A stretch of DNA of 64,000 nucleotides, from NCBI RefSeq assembly GCF_023221595.1, contig NZ_CP096563.1, positions 2,028,501 to 2,092,500 on the forward strand, read 5' to 3'. Shown piece by piece: positions 18,879 through 29,231 of this stretch. The DNA is from Rhodococcus qingshengii JCM 15477 (GTDB lineage Bacteria > Actinomycetota > Actinomycetes > Mycobacteriales > Mycobacteriaceae). A program made the translations under genes and the position numbers. The notes under the pieces were generated by a model. That model saw only the letters and a program-made list of their open reading frames with translations, was not told the origin of the DNA and ran no database searches. Numbering within the stretch: position 1 is the stretch's first letter; the number at the start of each line of letters is the position of its first letter.

Positions 18879-20519
18879 TCACGCCATCTGGTGAGCGTCG
18901 CCGGCTCGTGGACGGCCGATGAACGATGTCTCGGAAGCGATGGTCACCAGAGTCAGGTCGACGCGTGTACGGCCGGTTTCGACCGTGATCTTGTCACCGA
19001 GTGCGAATGGCTGGACTATCGAGATTTCAGGGTCGACCCGAGGCCATTGGCGTGGATGTCCGTACACATAGATTGCGGTCACGCCGGCACGCGGAGATAA
19101 CCCCTCGACGCCGTCGAACACGACAGTGTTGAAGGCGCCCTCAGGCCCACCGCCCTGCCCGGACACGCGGAGTCGGTCAGGCACTCCCATCGAGTCGGTG
19201 AGCGCGGTCCACGCTTGCGGTCGATCGGTGTGGACGAGTACCAGTGCGCCGGTCGCGATGGCTCGAAAGATCAACTGCTGAGCCAGATAGAGTTCGCCGG
19301 CGACAAGAACGGTGTTGACGCCCGGCCCCGAAATTCTGGCCGCGACACCGTGCCCGTTTCGGTCCGAGCCGACGAGTTGGCCGCACCCGGCAAGGGGTAG
19401 AGCGAGTGAGTCGAGTGTGCCCCCGTCCATGCGAACGCCCGGCGTGATGCCGTCCAGCGCGGCCAATGCGGTTGGCAAATTGGTCAGCAATCCGTCGCGC
19501 TGGCGCCCACGTAGCGAGACCAAACCGGCCAGCGGTGCGTTCTCAGGTGGATTGCGCGTGGTGAAGCGACATGTCGCACTGACCTTCGCCTCTCCGCGTT
19601 GTCCGGTGGGTCGTAACCGAATTGTCACGGACGTCCCGACCGTTGCCACTGCCCACACTCGGGTCAGGGTCGCAGTGGTGATGAAACGGGGTTCGATCCC
19701 AAATCCGACGTTGGACACGCCAGGCAAGGGGGTACTTCGCCACGTTTCGGTGACCTCGTGGCCGGCCACTCCTCTTGTCACCTGGGCAGTGGACGACGCG
19801 ATCTCCGGTGCGGTCAGGATCCGCGCCTTGCACCCCGCTGAATCGAGCACCCGGATGACACGATTGGCGGCAACAGCTATCGCGCGGCCGGCGCCCTGTT
19901 CGCCCCCGCCCCGGCGTTCGACTGCTGCACCACCCTCCAGCGCGTCGAAACGTAGTGCAAGCCAAACACTTCTGGTGGCGGTGGCTGGTAGTGGTCCGAT
20001 GAGACGTTCGTAGACTTCGGTGGCAGGCGTTCCCGACGCGGCGCGGTATCCGTGACTGACGATGTCGATGCCGGTGAGTGAGATGTCGTGCTGATAGAGA
20101 CAATTGGCGAGGGCTGCCGTGGGCAGAAGGTGGGAAGCGTCGAACGAATGACGGCCGATCCTGGTCAGGTAGTCGCGTGGGGGAGCGATCTCGACGACAG
20201 CGACGAGCGAAGATCCGTCCACTCGGAGCCCGATGGACTGCTCGGAGGGAGTGTGAAAACTGACGATCGTGCTGCGGTCGACGTCCTTGCGGTGCAGATA
20301 GCGAAAGTACCTGACAATCCAGGACATTACCGACCAACCGCCCACATGAAGCAGCATTGATCCGGCAACCACACAACCGATAGCCAGCGCCCAGAACCAA
20401 TCGAGCCCACTGGCCATCGCGATTCCGCCCGCACCGATTCCGAAAAGCTGTGCCGGCACGAACTCGCGCGTCGAAATCCTGTGTGACGACGGCCAATGCT
20501 TCAACCGCGATCGGTCCAC
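18879..20519 (-). CDS. eccE: Type VII secretion protein EccE
   Basis: 546 residues from GTG (reverse) 20519, chosen because GGGGAGGA lies just upstream; a longer reading to 20654 would run into eccB. Two membrane helices lie near the N-terminus (about residues 25-65: QLFGIGAGGIAMASGLDWFW, LAIGCVVAGSMLLHVGG), followed by an extracytoplasmic domain with SIGLRVDGSSLVAVVEIAPP and a long C-terminal part, the EccE layout. EccE stabilises the outer rim of the ESX membrane complex. The gene is divergent from eccB (97 bp). As I recall, M. tuberculosis ESX-4 lacks eccE, while ESX-4 of Nocardia and M. abscessus has it. Confidence 0.85.
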   Translation of the reverse strand: MDRSRLKHWPSSHRISTREFVPAQLFGIGAGGIAMASGLDWFWALAIGCVVAGSMLLHVGGWSVMSWIVRYFRYLHRKDVDRSTIVSFHTPSEQSIGLRVDGSSLVAVVEIAPPRDYLTRIGRHSFDASHLLPTAALANCLYQHDISLTGIDIVSHGYRAASGTPATEVYERLIGPLPATATRSVWLALRFDALEGGAAVERRGGGEQGAGRAIAVAANRVIRVLDSAGCKARILTAPEIASSTAQVTRGVAGHEVTETWRSTPLPGVSNVGFGIEPRFITTATLTRVWAVATVGTSVTIRLRPTGQRGEAKVSATCRFTTRNPPENAPLAGLVSLRGRQRDGLLTNLPTALAALDGITPGVRMDGGTLDSLALPLAGCGQLVGSDRNGHGVAARISGPGVNTVLVAGELYLAQQLIFRAIATGALVLVHTDRPQAWTALTDSMGVPDRLRVSGQGGGPEGAFNTVVFDGVEGLSPRAGVTAIYVYGHPRQWPRVDPEISIVQPFALGDKITVETGRTRVDLTLVTIASETSFIGRPRAGDAHQMA

Positions 20520-20616
20520 GGTTCCTCCCCGATACCTGACCTGCGAACTACCCGAAAATTTCCGCCCCAGCGGAACTGTACTGTGTCTTCGCAAGGGGAT
20601 GTAAGGCACGGGGGGA

Positions 20617-22083
20617 ATGATGGCTGCGACACCTACCACGCGCTGGCAGGTCAACGGGTACCGATTCTTGGTCAGGCGGATGGAACATGCGCTGGTCAGA
20701 CGAGACGTGCGGATGCTTCACGATCCGATGCGATCACAGTCGCGCGCGTTCACCGTCGGAATAGTCCTCGCTGCACTGGGATTGGCGGGTTGCGCTGTAC
20801 TCGCTCTGTTTCGGCCACAGGACAGAATCGGCGATGCAGAGATCGTCGTTGCAAAGGAATCGGGCGCGATGTTCGTCGCCATGGAGGGTACGTTTCGCCC
20901 TGTGCTGAACTTGGCCTCCGCACGACTGATTCTGGGTTCGCCAGGAAAACCGGCAATAGTCAAGGCATCCGAGGTCGAGGCGAAACCCCGGGGCGCGCTC
21001 GTCGGCATTCCCGGCGCACCGTCCGCGCTGCCGGAATCGGCCGACCCTACCAACGCCGCGTGGACGGTGTGCGATTCCGTCGGATCCGACGGGAGAAAAT
21101 CGTTGACGACTTCGGTCCTGGTCGGCTCGTCCAATGTCGGCGAAAACACGACATATCTGACGAATGACCGTGCATTCCTGGTGAAGTCGGGTTCCGATCA
21201 CTTTCTCGTCTACGACGGGAAGCGAGCGGAAATCGATGTGGACGATCCGGCGATCATGCGGGCTTTGGGCCTGGAAGGAGCACAGGCGCGACCGATCAGT
21301 ATCGGATTCCTCAATTCGATTCCCGAAGTTCCGCGCATCGAGGCTCCGCGAATCCGCCAACTGGGATCGGCGCCCCGGTTTCCTCTGCAGAACAAGACTG
21401 TCGGCTCCGTCGTCCAGGTTTCGGTGGGTGCGGACCCGCAGTACTACGTGGTACTCGAGAACGGGATCCAGAAGATCGGTGCGGCGCTCGCCCAACTGAT
21501 CTACTTTTCGGATTCGCAGGGCGCCACCGGGATCGCGAGCGTCGCCCCTGATGCCATCAGTCGTATTCCCTCGGTGAGTGAGCTGGCCGTCGACTTGTTG
21601 CCGCGGGTGGTTCCGGAGATCGTCGATGATCACGGCGCACCTGTCGGCTGTCTGGAATGGGCTCCCGCACCTGCAGTCGAGGGCGGCGAAAGTAGTTCTG
21701 CAACGCTGAAACTTGTCGCTGGATTGCAGGTTCCGATCCCGGAGGGTGGCAAGTTGGTGTCCTTGGCGCAGGCGGACGGATCGGGTGACAATCTCGACAA
21801 CGTCCATGTCGAACAGGGATTCGGCGGATTTGTTCAAGCGACCGGAATCGAGACGAACAGCACCAGGCACGACGGAGTGTTCTACGTAGCCGATACCGGT
21901 GTGAAGTACGGCGTACCGGACGAAACCTCCGCTCGCGCGCTCGGATTGACGCGAACGCCTGATCGCGCGCCTTGGCAGATGCTCGACCTACTTGCATCAG
22001 GCCCCGCGCTCGAGAAGAGCAATGCACTGATAGCTCACGACGGAATCGCCCCCGATACAGCGCCGGCCGCTCCGGTGAACTGA
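20617..22083 (+). CDS. eccB: Type VII secretion protein EccB
   Basis: 488 residues. The family N-terminus is present (TTRWQVNGYRFLVRRMEHAL, RRDVRMLHDPMRSQSRAF), with one transmembrane helix at about residues 46-66 (VGIVLAALGLAGCAVLALF) and a large periplasmic repeat domain. WTVCDS around residue 150 is conserved in EccB. EccB anchors the ESX complex in the inner membrane and has been reported to have ATPase activity in ESX-1. The start has GGGGGA upstream. It converges on mycP with 14 bp between stops. Confidence 0.93.
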   Translation: MMAATPTTRWQVNGYRFLVRRMEHALVRRDVRMLHDPMRSQSRAFTVGIVLAALGLAGCAVLALFRPQDRIGDAEIVVAKESGAMFVAMEGTFRPVLNLASARLILGSPGKPAIVKASEVEAKPRGALVGIPGAPSALPESADPTNAAWTVCDSVGSDGRKSLTTSVLVGSSNVGENTTYLTNDRAFLVKSGSDHFLVYDGKRAEIDVDDPAIMRALGLEGAQARPISIGFLNSIPEVPRIEAPRIRQLGSAPRFPLQNKTVGSVVQVSVGADPQYYVVLENGIQKIGAALAQLIYFSDSQGATGIASVAPDAISRIPSVSELAVDLLPRVVPEIVDDHGAPVGCLEWAPAPAVEGGESSSATLKLVAGLQVPIPEGGKLVSLAQADGSGDNLDNVHVEQGFGGFVQATGIETNSTRHDGVFYVADTGVKYGVPDETSARALGLTRTPDRAPWQMLDLLASGPALEKSNALIAHDGIAPDTAPAAPVN

Positions 22084-22097
22084 ACACTGCTGACGGT

Positions 22098-23510
22098 TCA
22101 GGGATCGATTTTCTGGCGTTCGGGAAGATGCCGACGAATTACTCGACGAAGAGGCATCGATGCCAACAGCGTCAGTAGAGCGAGGGTGCCGACCGTTCCG
22201 GCTCCGACGAGTGCCGTGTCGCGAGATCGGTTGTCGGGGGTCGGCGGCGTGGGTAGGGGATCGATCGACACCGACTGATGGTTGACCTTGACGCGTTCTC
22301 CTGGGGCCAATTCGCCCGTCACTGCCGCAAGTGGATCGATGACGCCGTGACCGACGTAGGGATTCCAACCCTGCGCCGGAGCGTGGGCGGTGGCTTCGAT
22401 ACGTTGCATGACCTGAAGCGCAGTCAGTTCCGGGTGAACCGACCGGACCAGTGCGGCGGTTGCCGCGACAAAGGGCGCAGCGAAACTGGTCCCGTTGAAC
22501 GACTGCACGGCGCCGTCGGAACCGTAGACCCCGTTGGTCAGACCGGGCGCCGTTGGGTGAAGTGAGGTGATTCCGGTGCCGGGCGCCGCCACGTCGACCC
22601 ATGGACCGCCGAGGCTGAAGGAACTGGCGGCGCCATTGGGGTCTACCGACCCCACTGTGAGGACATAGTCGTCGTACCAAGCCGGACTGGCAATCGTCAC
22701 AACCGACTTCCATGGATCGGCCAGGGGATTGAGGGGATCCGGCGGCGGATTCTGGTTCTTGCAACCTCCGGATCCGACGTTCCCTGCAGCTGCGACGACT
22801 ACGACGTTCTTCGCGATCGTGGCGTATTCGATTGCAGCGCCGAGTCGTTGGTCGCTGATCCCGTCCCCGGCAGGCTTACAGGCGACTTCGGAGATGTTGA
22901 TGACGCTTGCACCCATGTCCGCAGCGTGACGGACGGCCGATGCCATGGTGTCGACGTTTCCGTACCCGGATGAGTTCTCGGCTACAGCAGGGTCTTCGCG
23001 TTGGCCGGCCACCGAGAAGGCGGCACTGGACTGCCTGATCGAAATTATCTGTGCGTCCGGCGCAGCTCCGGAGAATCCGGAACCCTCGACTTGCTGGGCG
23101 GCGATGAGACCGGCCACGACAGTTCCGTGTGCGTCACAATCGTCGGTGCCGTCGGAGGTACCGACGTAATCACCGCCGCCGTCGAGCGACGGCAGCCGGG
23201 GATGTCTGCTGACACCGGTGTCGATGACAGCAATTCGCTGTCCTGCCCCTCTGGTGATCGGCCACACAGAATCGAATCCCAGATCTCGTTGAGAACGTGG
23301 AATGTCCGCACCGTCACCACCTGCCACGGCTGGGACGCACAGGGTTCGTTGTTCGGTGGGTTGTGGAGGTGCAGGCGGACCGTCCTCGGGCAGCATTGCA
23401 GGATCGATGGGGGAGGGAACCGCGCTCGATGCGCCACCTGCCCCGGCGAGAACGCTGAAGGCAACGATCACGAGACTGGCGCAGATGTTTGTTGCACGTC
23501 GAATCACCAT
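22098..23510 (-). CDS. mycP: Mycosin (subtilisin-like serine protease of type VII secretion)
   Basis: 470 residues. An N-terminal signal peptide (to about residue 31) is followed by a subtilase domain with catalytic D97 (VIDTG), H128 (DAHGT) and S342 (NGTSFAAPFVAATAAL), and oxyanion Asn in AAGN. A C-terminal membrane helix (ALVGAGTVGTLALLTLLASM) and a basic tail anchor it to the membrane with the protease domain outside. Mycosins stabilise the ESX membrane complex and process some substrates. It starts 14 bp after the eccD stop, so eccD-mycP are co-transcribed. Confidence 0.94.
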   Translation of the reverse strand: MVIRRATNICASLVIVAFSVLAGAGGASSAVPSPIDPAMLPEDGPPAPPQPTEQRTLCVPAVAGGDGADIPRSQRDLGFDSVWPITRGAGQRIAVIDTGVSRHPRLPSLDGGGDYVGTSDGTDDCDAHGTVVAGLIAAQQVEGSGFSGAAPDAQIISIRQSSAAFSVAGQREDPAVAENSSGYGNVDTMASAVRHAADMGASVINISEVACKPAGDGISDQRLGAAIEYATIAKNVVVVAAAGNVGSGGCKNQNPPPDPLNPLADPWKSVVTIASPAWYDDYVLTVGSVDPNGAASSFSLGGPWVDVAAPGTGITSLHPTAPGLTNGVYGSDGAVQSFNGTSFAAPFVAATAALVRSVHPELTALQVMQRIEATAHAPAQGWNPYVGHGVIDPLAAVTGELAPGERVKVNHQSVSIDPLPTPPTPDNRSRDTALVGAGTVGTLALLTLLASMPLRRVIRRHLPERQKIDP

Positions 23511-23524
23511 CGATCACCGATCGC

Positions 23525-24991
23525 TCAGAGGCCACGCATGAGCGCGAAGAGGCCACTGACCCAGCAGATCAGCGGAACGATTGCTGCAATCGCAGCGAGG
23601 TCCAACAGCTCGGCAGCGCGTCGCATCACGGGGCTGAATGTGTTCTGGGGGGCGAGGATTCCCAGAATCAGTGCCAGGAGGAGAACGGTCATCGTGATGG
23701 CGAAGACGACCAATGCATGGTCGCGATGGGTCCATGCCATGTCGCCCAGGAGAACGAGAATCACCGAGATGCCTGCCGCGATGAGTGGCACAGCCTGCTG
23801 TGCGCCCGCGTAGGTGCGCCCGCGAAACATCAGCACGACGGCCGTCGCGAATGCGAGAGCAAGATTCGGCCAGACGATCCCCTGACCAGGCCAGGACCAC
23901 GCGAGTGCGACGGCAGCGACGAGCGCGACCACTGACGTGGCCACGATCAGCCCGGTCAGATAGCTACGCGCCCGCCCTGCCCTTTCCGCCAACTCGGTCA
24001 GCCCGGGTAGTTCGGGTTCGGGCAGTCCGTCGCGGTCGTCGTCGAGGGGATTACTCGGCGTCGGAACAGGGGGAAGCGGTAGTCGCGCGAACAACATCGA
24101 CAGTCGAGCGGTGAACGTGAGAACGATCAATGCGGCGGCAATCACCGCGCCGCTGACGGTCGCGGTGCGCGCCTCGGGAAGCGTGGTAGTGACGGCAAAG
24201 GTGCCCACCGCCGCGAGAAGGACGACGAGAAGTGCTGTGAAGACAGCTAATCCGGCGCCGCACAAGCGGAAGCAGATCAGAGTTACCGCAGCGGCAAATG
24301 CCGAACCGAGAAGCAGATGAGCCGAAAGAACAGTGCCGGGCACGCAGAGTGCGCCGGAGACGAACGCCAGTGGCACCGAAGCGCATCCGAGCGTGACGGA
24401 ACTTCCAGAGTCTCCGTACACCCGCGCTGCCACGACGGCGGCGACGGTGAGCACCAAAGACGTCACTCCGCCGCAGACGGCGCCGATCAGTCCCGTGTCG
24501 CCGAGGACCAGGGCGAGGGCCGCGACGAGCGCAGCGACGAGGGCGGCGGTCGAGCCGACAATGCGCGCGGTGACCGGAGTCCAGCGTCGGTAGACGTCCG
24601 CATCCGTGGCCGCGACGGTGTACATGATGTCGTCGAAGAGTGGGGGCGGGGCAGCGGTGTCCGAGGCCTCGAGTACGAGCAATTCTCCATCGCGGATTCC
24701 GTGCTCGTGCAGCGACAGCGTCGGTGCCAGCGGTGCCCTGCCGACTTTCGACAGAGTCCAGTCGACGGGCTCGAATTGTTCGGTGGTGTGGTCGAACTCG
24801 TTGAAATTGCTGTGGTTGACAATTGTGTCCACAATGCCCGGAATGACCACGGTGAGTGGAACACGAAGCGGCACCGCAAGATCCACCTGCGAATGGGCTG
24901 AAAGTACCGTCAACCTGCACAGTTCGGCAGAATGACTCGCGCCTCGTCCGTTTCCGGTGTTCGCAGCGCTGGTTGTAGTGGTGCTGGTCAA
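23525..24991 (-). CDS. eccD: Type VII secretion protein EccD
   Basis: 488 residues from TTG (reverse) 24991, chosen because GGGAGGGG sits 8 bp upstream and the protein then starts MTSTTTTSAANTGNG. The frame is open further upstream to 25276, but that extension overlaps eccC and has no EccD-like sequence. Residues 25-110 form the ubiquitin-like (YukD) cytosolic domain (LCRLTVLSAHSQVDLAVPLR). After it come about eleven hydrophobic segments, consistent with the EccD channel-forming subunit. It is the first gene of the eccD-mycP unit and divergent from eccC. Confidence 0.92.
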   Translation of the reverse strand: MTSTTTTSAANTGNGRGASHSAELCRLTVLSAHSQVDLAVPLRVPLTVVIPGIVDTIVNHSNFNEFDHTTEQFEPVDWTLSKVGRAPLAPTLSLHEHGIRDGELLVLEASDTAAPPPLFDDIMYTVAATDADVYRRWTPVTARIVGSTAALVAALVAALALVLGDTGLIGAVCGGVTSLVLTVAAVVAARVYGDSGSSVTLGCASVPLAFVSGALCVPGTVLSAHLLLGSAFAAAVTLICFRLCGAGLAVFTALLVVLLAAVGTFAVTTTLPEARTATVSGAVIAAALIVLTFTARLSMLFARLPLPPVPTPSNPLDDDRDGLPEPELPGLTELAERAGRARSYLTGLIVATSVVALVAAVALAWSWPGQGIVWPNLALAFATAVVLMFRGRTYAGAQQAVPLIAAGISVILVLLGDMAWTHRDHALVVFAITMTVLLLALILGILAPQNTFSPVMRRAAELLDLAAIAAIVPLICWVSGLFALMRGL

Positions 24992-25226
24992 GATCTGTCC
25001 CCTCCCATGACGCGATTCCCCCTTCGCGTCACCCCAGTTCACCCGAACAATACGACATGAACTGCGCGCCTGTATCGGAGACAGCGCCGACAACAGGTGG
25101 CACCGACCCGAGTGTCGGTGTTGTGATCTACTCTCTTGCAATTGCGCGAGTACGCCTTGGGGGGCCGGCGGTAGTCGGACGAGGCGCCTGGCGGCAACAG
25201 CTGCAGCACCGATGGGGGTGGGTGAA

Positions 25227-28200
25227 TTGAGCACTGTCAGATTTGCGCGTCGAGCACGACGTGAATCGCCGCGCACACCGGGCGGCGAGGTGACGCTTCA
25301 GGCCCCACCGGAGATACCTCGCGTCACGCCGGGAAACCTACTGACCAAACTACTTCCGGTGATCATGGTGGTTGCCATGATCGGCATGGTGGCGCTGATG
25401 TTCTCTTCCGGCATGGCGCGCAATCCGATGTCCCTGCTGTTTCCGGTCATGATGATGGTGTCGATGCTCGGAATGCTCGCCGGGGGCGGTCGTAGCGGTG
25501 GAGCAAGAGCGTCCGAAGCGAACGAGGACCGCAAGGACTACCTCCGGTACCTGGATCAGATGCGTAGTGATGTTGCTGCGACGTCTGGTGCGCAGCGTGC
25601 TGCTCTCGAGTGGAGCAATCCCGAGCCGTCGCTGCTCTGGACACTGGCCGGGACTGTGCGGATGTGGGAGCGTCAGATCACCGACTCGGACTACTGCCAC
25701 GTTCGGGTAGGTCTGGGTACACAGCGATTGGCCACCAGACTCGTGTCTCCGGAGACCGGGCCGGTCGAGGATCTCGAACCCGTCGCTGCTGTCTCACTTC
25801 GGCGATTCGTCCGTGCACATTCGGTTGTGCAGGACCTGCCGACCGCCGTCTCGCTTCGCGGATTTGCTGCGATGTCCATCGAGGGGCAGAGAGATTCCGC
25901 TCGTGCGCTTGTCCGCTCGATGTTGATGCAGCTGTGCACATTCCACGGTCCGGACACGCTCCAAGTTGCGGTGGTGTGCGGTCCCGATACCGAATCCGAG
26001 TGGGAGTGGGTCAAGTGGCTCCCACACGTGCAACACCCGCAGTCTCAGGACGGCACCGGCACTGCACGCATGGTGTTCGGTTCGTATCTCGAATTCGAAA
26101 GTTCCCTCGGGGAACCGCTTTCGATGCGTGCTCGATTCGCTCGCAACACTCCAGCCAGTGCGGGCGTTCCGCATCTCGTGCTGGTCGTGGACGGTGGCTT
26201 ACTCGAAGGTGACACCGGCCTGTTGTCCGAATTCGGGCTCGACTCGGTGACTGTCCTCGACCTCTGCGGGTTCTGCCCGCGGCTGGTGGCGACGCGTGGG
26301 TTGCGACTGGTCGTCGGTAGCGATCAGATCGGCGCGGTGAGCAGCGCAGGAGTTGAGAACTTTGCGAGGCCTGACGCTGCGACGACGAGCCTGGCGCAGG
26401 CGTTCGGGCGTCGCATCGCACCGTTCCGTGCGGCATCGCAGAATGCCGTCGACGCAGCTGACGACGACCGATCCCTTCGGACGTGGAGCCAGATGTTGGG
26501 GATAGGAAACGTTGCGAGGTTCAATCCTGAGCATGGCTGGCTTCCACGTCAGGGGCGCGACCGACTCCGCGTGCCGATCGGTGTCGGACAAGACGGAAAC
26601 CCCGTCGAACTGGATCTGAAGGAGTCGGCCGAGAACGGTATGGGTCCGCACGGGCTGTGTATCGGAGCCACCGGTTCTGGCAAGTCGGAGTTCCTGCGAA
26701 CCTTGGTGCTCGGCCTGATCGCGACCCACTCTCCCGACGCACTGAACCTCGTCCTGATCGACTTCAAAGGTGGTGCAACCTTTCTCGGCCTCGAGGAGGC
26801 ACCGCATGTTGCTGCGATCATCACCAACCTTGCCGAGGAATTGGCGATGGTCGATCGTATGAAGGACGCGCTCGCCGGCGAAATGAATCGTCGACAAGAA
26901 CTGTTGCGTGCGGCAGGAAACTTCGCAAACGTGTCCGATTACGAGAGGGCGAGGCTGGCCGGCGCTGCACTCGATCCGTTACCGGCACTCTTCGTGGTCG
27001 TCGACGAGTTTTCCGAACTGCTCAGTCAACAGCCGGAATTTGCCGAATTGTTCGTGGCCATCGGGCGATTGGGCAGGTCACTTCACATTCACCTGCTGCT
27101 GGCCAGTCAGCGACTCGACGAAGGAAAGCTTCGGGGTCTCGACAGCCATCTTTCGTATCGCGTCGGGTTGAAAACGTTCTCGGCGAACGAGTCTCGTTCC
27201 GTCCTCGGCGTTCCCGATGCTTATCACCTTCCGGGTACACCCGGTGCGGGATACCTGAAGTCCGATTCTGCTGAGATCGTTCGCTTCCAAGGTGCGTACG
27301 TGTCAGGCCCGTACGAGGGCGAGCGGATCGTGCCCACTCGATTCTCGGTCGATTCCCCCGTCGAACTGGCGCCGCTGCCGTTTACCGCGAAGCCCGTGAT
27401 CGGACCAGAGGCCGTTGTCGTTCCCGTCGAGCCCGACGTCGTCGACATGGGTGAAATCGGTGACGATGCACGTACTCTCATGGGAGTCCTCGTAGACCGC
27501 ATGCGCGGTCACGGTCCACGTGCGCATGAAGTGTGGCTCCCGCCGCTCGAGTCATCTCCGACGCTTGACCAGTTGTTGCCGCGGTGGGCGACCGGTGATC
27601 AACCTCGCGGAAATCTGAGCGCACCCTTCGGCATAGTCGACAGGCCGTTCGATCAGCGCCGCGATCTACTCGTCGCCGATCTCAACGGATCGACTGGCAA
27701 CCTCGCGATTGTCGGCGGCCCGCAGTCGGGAAAGTCGACGGCGTTGCGCACGTTGATCTTGTCTCTGAGCATGACGCACACGCCGGAACAGATTCAGTTC
27801 TACTGCCTCGACTTCGGCGGTGGAACGCTCCTCGGATTGAAAGATCTGCCGCACGTCGGATCGGTGGCAAACCGTTTGGATTCCGACCGCGTCCGGCGCA
27901 CAGTTGCCGAGGTACTCGGTGTGGTCGCCAAACGGGAGCGACTGTTTCGTGACCTCGGCATCGAATCGATGGCCGATTTCCGTAGATTGCGAACAGTTGA
28001 TCCCGCCGGGGAAGGTGAGGCTGCGGGACTCCGAGAGGACCCGTACGGTGACGTCTTCCTCGTCGTCGACGGTTGGCCAAGCGTTCGTTCGGATTTCGAA
28101 TCACTCGAGCCCCAGATCAACACGCTCGCCGGTCAAGGTTTGTCCTTCGGTGTACACGTGATCGTCACGACGTCGAGGTGGGCCGAGATCCGGCCGGCGC

Positions 28201-29231
28201 TCAAGGATCAACTGGGTACTCGCATCGAACTTCGATTGGGTGATCCGGGAGATTCGGATGCGGGTCGCCGGAAAGCCGGCCTGGTGCCGGAAGGTCGACC
28301 GGGTCGTGGCATCACTCGCGACGGACTCCACCTTCTCACCGGACTACCTCGAATCGACGGCCTACCGGGTAGTGAGAACTCGAGTACGGCTGTGGTGGCG
28401 ACGGTCGAACGTATTGCAGCCATGTCGAATTCGCGTCCGGCACCCACCGTGCGGATGCTCCCGGATTCCTACTTGCGGGCGGAACTTCTCGAAGCTGTCG
28501 GGACCCGGTGGCCCTCACCGAGTGCGGCCGACGGTCGGTGCCTCACCGTGCCGATCGGGCTCGGTGAGACCGACCTCGCCCCGGTGTACATGGACTTCCG
28601 GGAACACCCGCACCTGTTGATATTCGGCGACACCGCGTGTGGGAAGACATCTCTCTTGCGTGGAATAGCCGAAGGGATCATCGCGTCGAACACACCGGCC
28701 CAGGCCAAGCTGATTATCGGTGACTATAGGCATTCCCTGCTGGGCGTGGTCGAAGGGAATCACCTCGGCGGGTACTCGGCGTCGTCGACGACCTTCGGTG
28801 AGTTGATGGTCGACTTGGCTCGGATCGTCGCTGCCAGAATGCCGAACGCCGAAACAACGCAGCAGCAATTGCGGGAACGGTCGTGGTGGAGTGGGCCGGA
28901 GATTTACGTACTGATCGACGACTACGACCTTGTGGCCACACCGAGTGGAAATCCGGTGGCGCCGTTGCTCGAATACATTCCGCACTCCAAGGACATCGGT
29001 TTGCACCTGGTTATTGCCCGCCGTTCTGGTGGTGCGGCCAGAGCACTGTACGAGCCGGTCATTGCGAGAATTCGCGACATGGCGCCGGCCGGATTGATCA
29101 TGAGCGGAAGTCGTGACGAGGGAAATCTCGTCGGCACTGTCCGCGCGTCGGCGATGCCGGAAGGCCGTGGGGTTTACGTTTCCCGCTCGCAAACCCAACT
29201 TGTCCAAGTTCCGTGGATGCCACCGCTGTGA
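25227..29231 (+). CDS. eccC: Type VII secretion ATPase EccC (FtsK/SpoIIIE type)
   Basis: 1334 residues from TTG 25227, giving MSTVRFARRARR as in other EccC proteins; ATG 25212 is an alternative. GGGGG at 25215-25219 serves as binding site. Two membrane helices lie at about residues 40-90. Three FtsK-type ATPase modules follow with P-loops GATGSGKSE (about 479), GGPQSGKST (about 830) and GDTACGKTS (about 1134); Walker B is LVLIDFKGG in the first and YCLDFGGG in the second, while GDYRHS in the third is degenerate. EccCa and EccCb are fused in one chain, as in ESX-4 and ESX-5. EccC recognises WXG100 substrates and powers export. Its end overlaps the next gene by GTGA. Confidence 0.96.
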   Translation: MSTVRFARRARRESPRTPGGEVTLQAPPEIPRVTPGNLLTKLLPVIMVVAMIGMVALMFSSGMARNPMSLLFPVMMMVSMLGMLAGGGRSGGARASEANEDRKDYLRYLDQMRSDVAATSGAQRAALEWSNPEPSLLWTLAGTVRMWERQITDSDYCHVRVGLGTQRLATRLVSPETGPVEDLEPVAAVSLRRFVRAHSVVQDLPTAVSLRGFAAMSIEGQRDSARALVRSMLMQLCTFHGPDTLQVAVVCGPDTESEWEWVKWLPHVQHPQSQDGTGTARMVFGSYLEFESSLGEPLSMRARFARNTPASAGVPHLVLVVDGGLLEGDTGLLSEFGLDSVTVLDLCGFCPRLVATRGLRLVVGSDQIGAVSSAGVENFARPDAATTSLAQAFGRRIAPFRAASQNAVDAADDDRSLRTWSQMLGIGNVARFNPEHGWLPRQGRDRLRVPIGVGQDGNPVELDLKESAENGMGPHGLCIGATGSGKSEFLRTLVLGLIATHSPDALNLVLIDFKGGATFLGLEEAPHVAAIITNLAEELAMVDRMKDALAGEMNRRQELLRAAGNFANVSDYERARLAGAALDPLPALFVVVDEFSELLSQQPEFAELFVAIGRLGRSLHIHLLLASQRLDEGKLRGLDSHLSYRVGLKTFSANESRSVLGVPDAYHLPGTPGAGYLKSDSAEIVRFQGAYVSGPYEGERIVPTRFSVDSPVELAPLPFTAKPVIGPEAVVVPVEPDVVDMGEIGDDARTLMGVLVDRMRGHGPRAHEVWLPPLESSPTLDQLLPRWATGDQPRGNLSAPFGIVDRPFDQRRDLLVADLNGSTGNLAIVGGPQSGKSTALRTLILSLSMTHTPEQIQFYCLDFGGGTLLGLKDLPHVGSVANRLDSDRVRRTVAEVLGVVAKRERLFRDLGIESMADFRRLRTVDPAGEGEAAGLREDPYGDVFLVVDGWPSVRSDFESLEPQINTLAGQGLSFGVHVIVTTSRWAEIRPALKDQLGTRIELRLGDPGDSDAGRRKAGLVPEGRPGRGITRDGLHLLTGLPRIDGLPGSENSSTAVVATVERIAAMSNSRPAPTVRMLPDSYLRAELLEAVGTRWPSPSAADGRCLTVPIGLGETDLAPVYMDFREHPHLLIFGDTACGKTSLLRGIAEGIIASNTPAQAKLIIGDYRHSLLGVVEGNHLGGYSASSTTFGELMVDLARIVAARMPNAETTQQQLRERSWWSGPEIYVLIDDYDLVATPSGNPVAPLLEYIPHSKDIGLHLVIARRSGGAARALYEPVIARIRDMAPAGLIMSGSRDEGNLVGTVRASAMPEGRGVYVSRSQTQLVQVPWMPPL

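Noticed and set aside
20520..20654. Longer N-terminus for eccE
   Set aside because: It overlaps the eccB start and lacks EccE-like sequence; GTG at 20519 has a strong binding site (GGGGAGGA).
24992..25276. Longer N-terminus for eccD
   Set aside because: It runs into eccC, is Arg/Gln/His-rich without family similarity, and TTG 24991 has GGGAGGGG upstream.
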